A stretch of DNA of 64,000 nucleotides, taken from contig CAKVMJ010000001.1 of assembly GCA_934772445.1 (NCBI GenBank), positions 1 to 64,000 on the forward strand, written 5' to 3'. The translations under genes and the position numbers were made by a program. The notes under the pieces are model-generated. The model worked only from the letters and a program-made list of their open reading frames with translations. It was not told the origin of the DNA and ran no database searches. Below, in pieces: positions 60,282-64,000 of this stretch; position 1 is the stretch's first letter; each line of letters starts with the position of its first letter. The stretch is from an uncultured Clostridia bacterium (GTDB taxonomy: Bacteria > Bacillota > Clostridia > Christensenellales > UBA1242).

Positions 60282-60310
60282 ATTTTATCAAATACAATTT
60301 CAATTGTCAA
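60282..60310 (-). promoter_or_regulatory. Predicted sigma-A promoter of the 818-residue lipoprotein gene
   Basis: Minus strand: -35 TTGACA, 17-bp spacer, -10 TAAAAT. Confidence 0.8.
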
Positions 60311-60414
60311 ATTAATAATAAATACATATTTATTATTTGTAAAATACTAGATTTTATCGAATTCACTTTGGATAAACTTAACTTTCGTGGTATCATAAAC
60401 TTGGAAGGAATGTT

Positions 60415-60879
60415 ATGAAATTAGTTGTACAAAAAGTTCACAAGTGTAAATTGTATGTGGAAAACGAAAAAATTAGCGAAATCAATGATGGTTTGCTTGT
60501 TTTTGTTGGAGTTCATAAGAATGATGATTCATCTTGCGTGGAATATCTAGCAAGAAAAATTTCACAAATGAGATTATTTAAAGATGAAAACGATAAATTA
60601 AACAAATCCGTTTTGGATATTAACGGAGATATTTTAGTGGTTAGTAATTTTACTCTTATGGCTGAAATCGCAAGCGGAACAAGACCTAGTTTTTCTAATG
60701 GTGCAGACTTTGAAAAAGCAAATGCACTTTATTTAAGCCTTGCTGATGAGTTTAGAAAAAACGGCACTAAAAATGTTCAAATAGGAAAATTTAGAAGCCA
60801 TATGCACCTAGAAACTACCCTAGATGGACCTTTTACTATCGTTATAGAAAGGAATGGTAAAAATGAGCAAAATAGATAA
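60415..60879 (+). CDS. dtd: D-aminoacyl-tRNA deacylase
   Basis: 154 residues. Hydrolyses D-aminoacyl-tRNA. Family motifs: N-terminal KLVVQKVHKCKLYVEN, KISQMRLF, VSNFTLMAEIASGTRPSF and DGPFT near the end (Gly-cis-Pro region, where the usual form is GPVT). The usual SQFTL has Asn for Gln here. GGAAGGA precedes the ATG. Overlaps the next gene by 17 bp. Confidence 0.95.
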   Translation: MKLVVQKVHKCKLYVENEKISEINDGLLVFVGVHKNDDSSCVEYLARKISQMRLFKDENDKLNKSVLDINGDILVVSNFTLMAEIASGTRPSFSNGADFEKANALYLSLADEFRKNGTKNVQIGKFRSHMHLETTLDGPFTIVIERNGKNEQNR

Positions 60880-61228
60880 TTATTACAACGCTCTTTGCAG
60901 GCTTAAAACTGCACAAGAAGATGTGAAAATAATAAATATGGTTTTAGATGCTATAAATAATTTTGAAAGGTATTACTCCATAAATATTCTAAGCAATGTT
61001 TTAGTAACATATAGAAAACAAATAGATACAATTAGCAATCTAATTGGCAACGAGAATATTACTATTGAAAAGAAAGAACCAATTGAAAGATATAACGATG
61101 AATGTGTTTCAGATGAGAAAGTTTTAAGCGACCTTGACTATGTTTATAATTGCTTAATTTTAATATTTGCCGTGGAAAACGGAATGGCAAAAAATTTGAA
61201 AGAAGCTGTTGAATATGTTAATAGTTAA
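60863..61228 (+). CDS. Hypothetical helical protein downstream of dtd
   Basis: 121 residues from the ATG at 60863 (AGGA 9 nt upstream, inside the end of dtd). Mostly predicted helix, no TM segment, no recognised family. The C-terminal part (SDLDYVYNCLILIFAVENG) is hydrophobic enough to pack as a helical bundle. Coupled to dtd by overlap; function unknown. Confidence 0.75.
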   Translation: MSKIDNYYNALCRLKTAQEDVKIINMVLDAINNFERYYSINILSNVLVTYRKQIDTISNLIGNENITIEKKEPIERYNDECVSDEKVLSDLDYVYNCLILIFAVENGMAKNLKEAVEYVNS

Positions 61229-61240
61229 ATATATTTTTAG

Positions 61241-61277
61241 GAAAAAGAGGTAAATTTTTTAGAATTACCTCTTTTTT
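61241..61277. terminator. Bidirectional terminator between the dtd unit and the LRR gene
   Basis: Stem AAAGAGGTAA/TTACCTCTTT with a T run on the right and an A-rich left side. Confidence 0.8.
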
Positions 61278-61284
61278 AATTTTA

Positions 61285-62751
61285 TTAATTTTTCATTACA
61301 AATTTTTTTATTAATGGCATAGCAACAGCAAATACCAATACTGCAAACAATGCTACTAATAAAAACAATACTACATCTGGCATATACAAACTCTGGCTTG
61401 TTCTAATTAGAATTGTTTCAACTTCGCTCTCAATCAAAGAACCATCTTTTGCCTTTACTACACTTTTAAAAGATACTGAGTATTGTCCACCTCTTGTAAG
61501 TTTTAATATGTCGCCATTTATCCATTCTTCTTCATTACTAATCCTATAACAAATACTTGCATTATCGTCTATTGTAAAGAATTTAATAATATCCTTAGCC
61601 CCCACTTGTTTTGAGTTGTCAAAGTCTTTCATTTCTCCATCAACTTCAATTTTGCAAGTTGGTTTTGCTGGCAATATAGAAAATTCGAAAGGCTTTAACA
61701 TTGAATAATTAACATTATCTTTATCGTAAACATTCTCTTTTGTAACATTATCAATTGAATAATAAGCCGTGAAATAACCAACACCTAACAAATCCGCCAA
61801 ATTTATGCCATTTTCAACATCGGAATCTTTCAATACAATAGGTAGCATATCCGAGTTTTTGAAACCAAACACAATTAATAAATTTTCAATTCCTGTTTTG
61901 TAATAATAAGCAGAATTGCTAGTTGTAAATTTATTTTCTGCAAACTTACTATTTTGAAATCCAAGGATTAGATTTATATTATTTGATGTAAATTCTGGCA
62001 TAGTTAAATAATTAGATAACAAATTTACATTCATTTTGTTTACTAATTCGTTATCATTTGGAAATTGTATATCCGACCATTCTGAGATATAGTTACAACC
62101 TAAATAGATATTTAATTCGCCTTCCTCAGTTGGTTTCAACATAGACAAATTGATACTATTTAATTGGTTATTGTTAATTCTTAGTTCTCTTAACTTGAGC
62201 ATACTTGTTGGCAATGTTAGAGAACTTAATTTATTGTTTGTGATGCTTAAAATTTCCAAGTTTGGTGCAACTCTAAATAATGGATTTTCACCACTTGATG
62301 TTTCTATTACTTCAATATTATTGTAATCCAATTTAAGTTCCGTTAGCGAACTATTAAAATATAACCAACTAAATGCTGTTAAAGATTTAATATTCTGGTT
62401 ACTCAAATTAAGCGTGGTTATTTCTAAATCTGTGAATAAATGCGTGGAAAGAGATGTTACATAATTGATTGTGTTTGGTTCATAACCTTTTTCTTTGTTA
62501 TATATCTCTATCAATGCACGATATAAATTCTCATCCATTCCAGATTTTTCTAAGGATATTAATTCCCCACCCTCACCTATTAGGTTTGAATCAGAAGTGT
62601 TTGTTTTTAATTCTGGAATAATAGCTTCATCCTTAGCCGAAACTAAAGATATTGAAAAGCTTGAAAACAAACATATTCCAAGCATAAGAATAACACTTAT
62701 TAAAAATAATAAATATATGAATTTAACATAATTTTTTCTTGTATTTTCCAT
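61285..62751 (-). CDS. Surface protein with leucine-rich repeats and C-terminal TM
   Basis: 488 residues. Signal peptide or anchor (about 10-40). Around residues 105-230 there are leucine-rich repeats (ITTLNLSNQNIKSL, LTELKLDYNNIEVI, LEILSITNNKLSSL, LRELRINNNQLNSI). After that comes an Ig-like beta domain, and residues 455-480 form a TM helix with a basic end (KKFVMKN). It should sit on the outer face of the membrane. No LPxTG sorting motif is visible. The repeats suggest protein binding; ligand unknown. Confidence 0.85.
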   Translation of the reverse strand: MENTRKNYVKFIYLLFLISVILMLGICLFSSFSISLVSAKDEAIIPELKTNTSDSNLIGEGGELISLEKSGMDENLYRALIEIYNKEKGYEPNTINYVTSLSTHLFTDLEITTLNLSNQNIKSLTAFSWLYFNSSLTELKLDYNNIEVIETSSGENPLFRVAPNLEILSITNNKLSSLTLPTSMLKLRELRINNNQLNSINLSMLKPTEEGELNIYLGCNYISEWSDIQFPNDNELVNKMNVNLLSNYLTMPEFTSNNINLILGFQNSKFAENKFTTSNSAYYYKTGIENLLIVFGFKNSDMLPIVLKDSDVENGINLADLLGVGYFTAYYSIDNVTKENVYDKDNVNYSMLKPFEFSILPAKPTCKIEVDGEMKDFDNSKQVGAKDIIKFFTIDDNASICYRISNEEEWINGDILKLTRGGQYSVSFKSVVKAKDGSLIESEVETILIRTSQSLYMPDVVLFLLVALFAVLVFAVAMPLIKKFVMKN

Positions 62752-62772
62752 TAAAATTTACCTACTATTAGT

Positions 62773-62801
62773 ATGATACAAAAATATTGAAAATTTGTAA
62801 A
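62773..62801 (-). promoter_or_regulatory. Predicted sigma-A promoter of the LRR gene
   Basis: Minus strand: -35 TTTACA, 17-bp spacer, -10 TATCAT. Confidence 0.6.
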
Positions 62802-62921
62802 GTAAATACATAAAATGTAAGAAATTATAATATTTTTGCTTATTTTTTATGAAAATATTTAAAATACAATGCAAATTACAAAGGCTAACGCTAAAAAATC
62901 CATAATAATTAAATAAATCTG

Positions 62922-62950
62922 TTGACTTATTAGAAGTATTTTGTTAAAAT
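62922..62950 (+). promoter_or_regulatory. Predicted sigma-A promoter of tRNA-Ser
   Basis: -35 TTGACT, 17-bp spacer, -10 TAAAAT, 24 bp before the tRNA. Confidence 0.8.
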
Positions 62951-62974
62951 ATATTCGTTTTCCATAGAAAACAC

Positions 62975-63065
62975 GGAGAGTTACTCAAGAGGCTCAAGAG
63001 GGCACCCTGCTAAGGTGTTAGTGCGGGCAACTGCAGCCCGGGTTCGAATCCCGGACTCTCCGCCA
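62975..63065 (+). tRNA. tRNA-Ser (anticodon GCU)
   Basis: 91 nt with encoded CCA. Acceptor GGAGAGT/ACTCTCC with discriminator G, anticodon loop CTGCTAA (GCU), a long variable arm typical of serine tRNAs, and a T arm CCCGG-GTTCGAATC-CCGG. Reads AGC/AGU codons. Confidence 0.97.
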
Positions 63066-63071
63066 TTAGGG

Positions 63072-63108
63072 AGTAATCCGAACTTCTTAGGTTCGGATTA
63101 CTTTTTTA
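63072..63108 (+). terminator. Terminator after tRNA-Ser
   Basis: A 12-bp stem AGTAATCCGAAC/GTTCGGATTACT with a 7-nt loop and six T. Confidence 0.95.
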
Positions 63109-63138
63109 TTAAAAAACTATTTGAATTACTATTGACTA

Positions 63139-63147
63139 TGCTATAAT
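63139..63147 (+). promoter_or_regulatory. Extended -10 promoter of the GNAT gene at 63169
   Basis: TGC followed by TATAAT (63142-63147); a TTGAAT at 63121-63126 is 15 bp upstream. Confidence 0.55.
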
Positions 63148-63168
63148 ATTCTAAAAGGAGCAATACCT

Positions 63169-63780
63169 ATGATTAGACAATTAAGAATAGATGATACACA
63201 ACAATTCTGCGATTTAATTATTGATATGTATTCTCACCTAGAAAATCTAGAATGGTTCTCTCCAATGCCTTACGATTTTGAAAATGTAAAATCGATAATT
63301 GAAAATAAAAGGTTTTTTATTATAGGATACTTTATTGATAATACTTTATGTGGTGTTAGTTCATTTGATTATAAATGCGGAAAATTAATAGGTAAAATTA
63401 ATTTTCCAACAGATTGCAATACTGATAAACTTGTTGAAATTGGATTTACAATGGTTCATTCCCTATATAAAGGAAATGGAATTATGAAAAAAATGGTCGC
63501 CTACCTATTAAATAAAGCTAAAGCCGATGGATTTGAATGGGTTTTCGGCAAAGTCAATAAAGATAATTTTGCGAGTTCAAAATCATTAATATATAACGGT
63601 TTCGAAAGATTTTCGAATTATAACAAAACTATTAATATTAACGATTTTAAATATTTATCTAGCCAACCATTTTTTTCAAAATGTGGCAAAGAAAATGCTA
63701 AAACAACATTAAGCAAATTAGAAAATGATGCTACAGAAATATTTGTAAATTATGAAATTATTATTAAAAAATTAATTTGA
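63169..63780 (+). CDS. GNAT family N-acetyltransferase
   Basis: 203 residues; AGGAG 8 nt before the ATG. N-terminus MIRQLRIDDTQQFCDLI is GNAT-like; the acetyl-CoA loop is in HSLYKGNGIMKKMVAYLLNKA and motif B in YNGFERFSNY. A separate C-terminal extension of about 40 residues follows the core. Substrate unknown. It is not closely similar to the GNAT pair at 8917-10178. Confidence 0.85.
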   Translation: MIRQLRIDDTQQFCDLIIDMYSHLENLEWFSPMPYDFENVKSIIENKRFFIIGYFIDNTLCGVSSFDYKCGKLIGKINFPTDCNTDKLVEIGFTMVHSLYKGNGIMKKMVAYLLNKAKADGFEWVFGKVNKDNFASSKSLIYNGFERFSNYNKTININDFKYLSSQPFFSKCGKENAKTTLSKLENDATEIFVNYEIIIKKLI

Positions 63781-63843
63781 AAATCTATTTATGAGAATTA
63801 TATTTTTTTAACATTTCAACTTTTAGCATATTGGAGGTTTAAT

Positions 63844-64000
63844 TTGAAGATTAGATTAGCTAACAAAGCAGATTTAGAAACACTAAAACAAATGTTTTTA
63901 TCTATTGTGGAAAATATGTACAAAAATGGTATTTTTATTTGGAACGAATACTACCCTTTTGAAGAATTTGAGAAAGATATAGATAGCAAACAATTATATG
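63844..64000 (+). CDS. GNAT-like acetyltransferase, 5' fragment
   Basis: TTG start 6 nt after GGAGG; the frame is open to the window end (52 residues). The N-terminus KIRLANKADLETLKQMF is like the first strand and helix of GNAT acetyltransferases, followed by MYKNGIFIWNEYYP. The catalytic part lies outside the window, so the family call is tentative. Spaced 63 bp after the previous gene, possibly co-transcribed. Confidence 0.6.
   Translation, partial: MKIRLANKADLETLKQMFLSIVENMYKNGIFIWNEYYPFEEFEKDIDSKQLY

Overview
The window looks like chromosome from a low-GC (by eye about 30%, not computed), endospore-forming Gram-positive bacterium, most likely an uncultured member of the Clostridia. The evidence is gene order and family content: a ylxM-ffh-rpsP-khpA-rimM-trmD-rbgA-rnhB-yraN operon beside plsX-rnc-smc-ftsY, sporulation genes (spoIIID, a spoIIQ-like M23 gene, a ywmB-like gene, yabP-yabQ-divIC), SD-led genes with ATG, TTG and GTG starts, and many near-consensus sigma-A promoters with 16-17 bp spacers. 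The lineage is inference; no rRNA gene is present. No insertion sequence, prophage or CRISPR array was seen.

Layout. 1-997: 5' part of a secreted BspA-type leucine-rich-repeat protein (minus strand, cut by the window edge). 1224-8000, minus strand: a divergent Ppx/GppA-type protein, a small 2[4Fe-4S] ferredoxin, and an operon lipoprotein - membrane protein - dnaB - membrane protein - alaS, in which AlaRS is a compact 600-residue form. 8182-8868, plus strand: a lone CYTH-like protein. 8917-10178: two tandem GNAT-like paralogues. 10275-22027, minus strand: the housekeeping block for RNA processing, ribosome maturation, SRP targeting, chromosome condensation and phospholipid synthesis. rplS is missing from its usual place after trmD, and fabD/fabG/acpP are missing between plsX and rnc. 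22128-23455: an SPFH/NfeD membrane pair.

23575-49731, minus strand: a single gene of about 26.2 kb encoding an approximately 8,700-residue lipoprotein, some 40% of the window. It has a lipobox, Ig-like beta-rich segments, several GLUG-repeat blocks, a dense array of YVGG-type repeats interrupted by about 385 residues of coiled coil, a Thr/Asp/Pro linker and a C-terminal NlpC/P60-type cysteine peptidase domain. It has its own consensus promoter with a 14-bp palindrome over the -10 box. This is the most unusual object in the window. A second, 818-residue GLUG lipoprotein with an EF-hand-like loop (57789-60245), an LRR surface protein (61285-62751) and the BspA-type protein suggest investment in large repeat-rich surface proteins.

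50078-53754: a TtcA-like tRNA thiolase, then the sporulation cluster (spoIIID, spoIIQ-like, ywmB-like on minus; yabP-yabQ-divIC on plus) with acpP inserted into it. The divergent ywmB/yabP intergenic region carries a sigma-E-like promoter and phased ATTGTCA repeats. 54065-64000: small hypothetical proteins, an initiator tRNA with unusual features, pepF, tmk, dtd, tRNA-Ser(GCU) and GNAT acetyltransferases, the last one cut by the window end.
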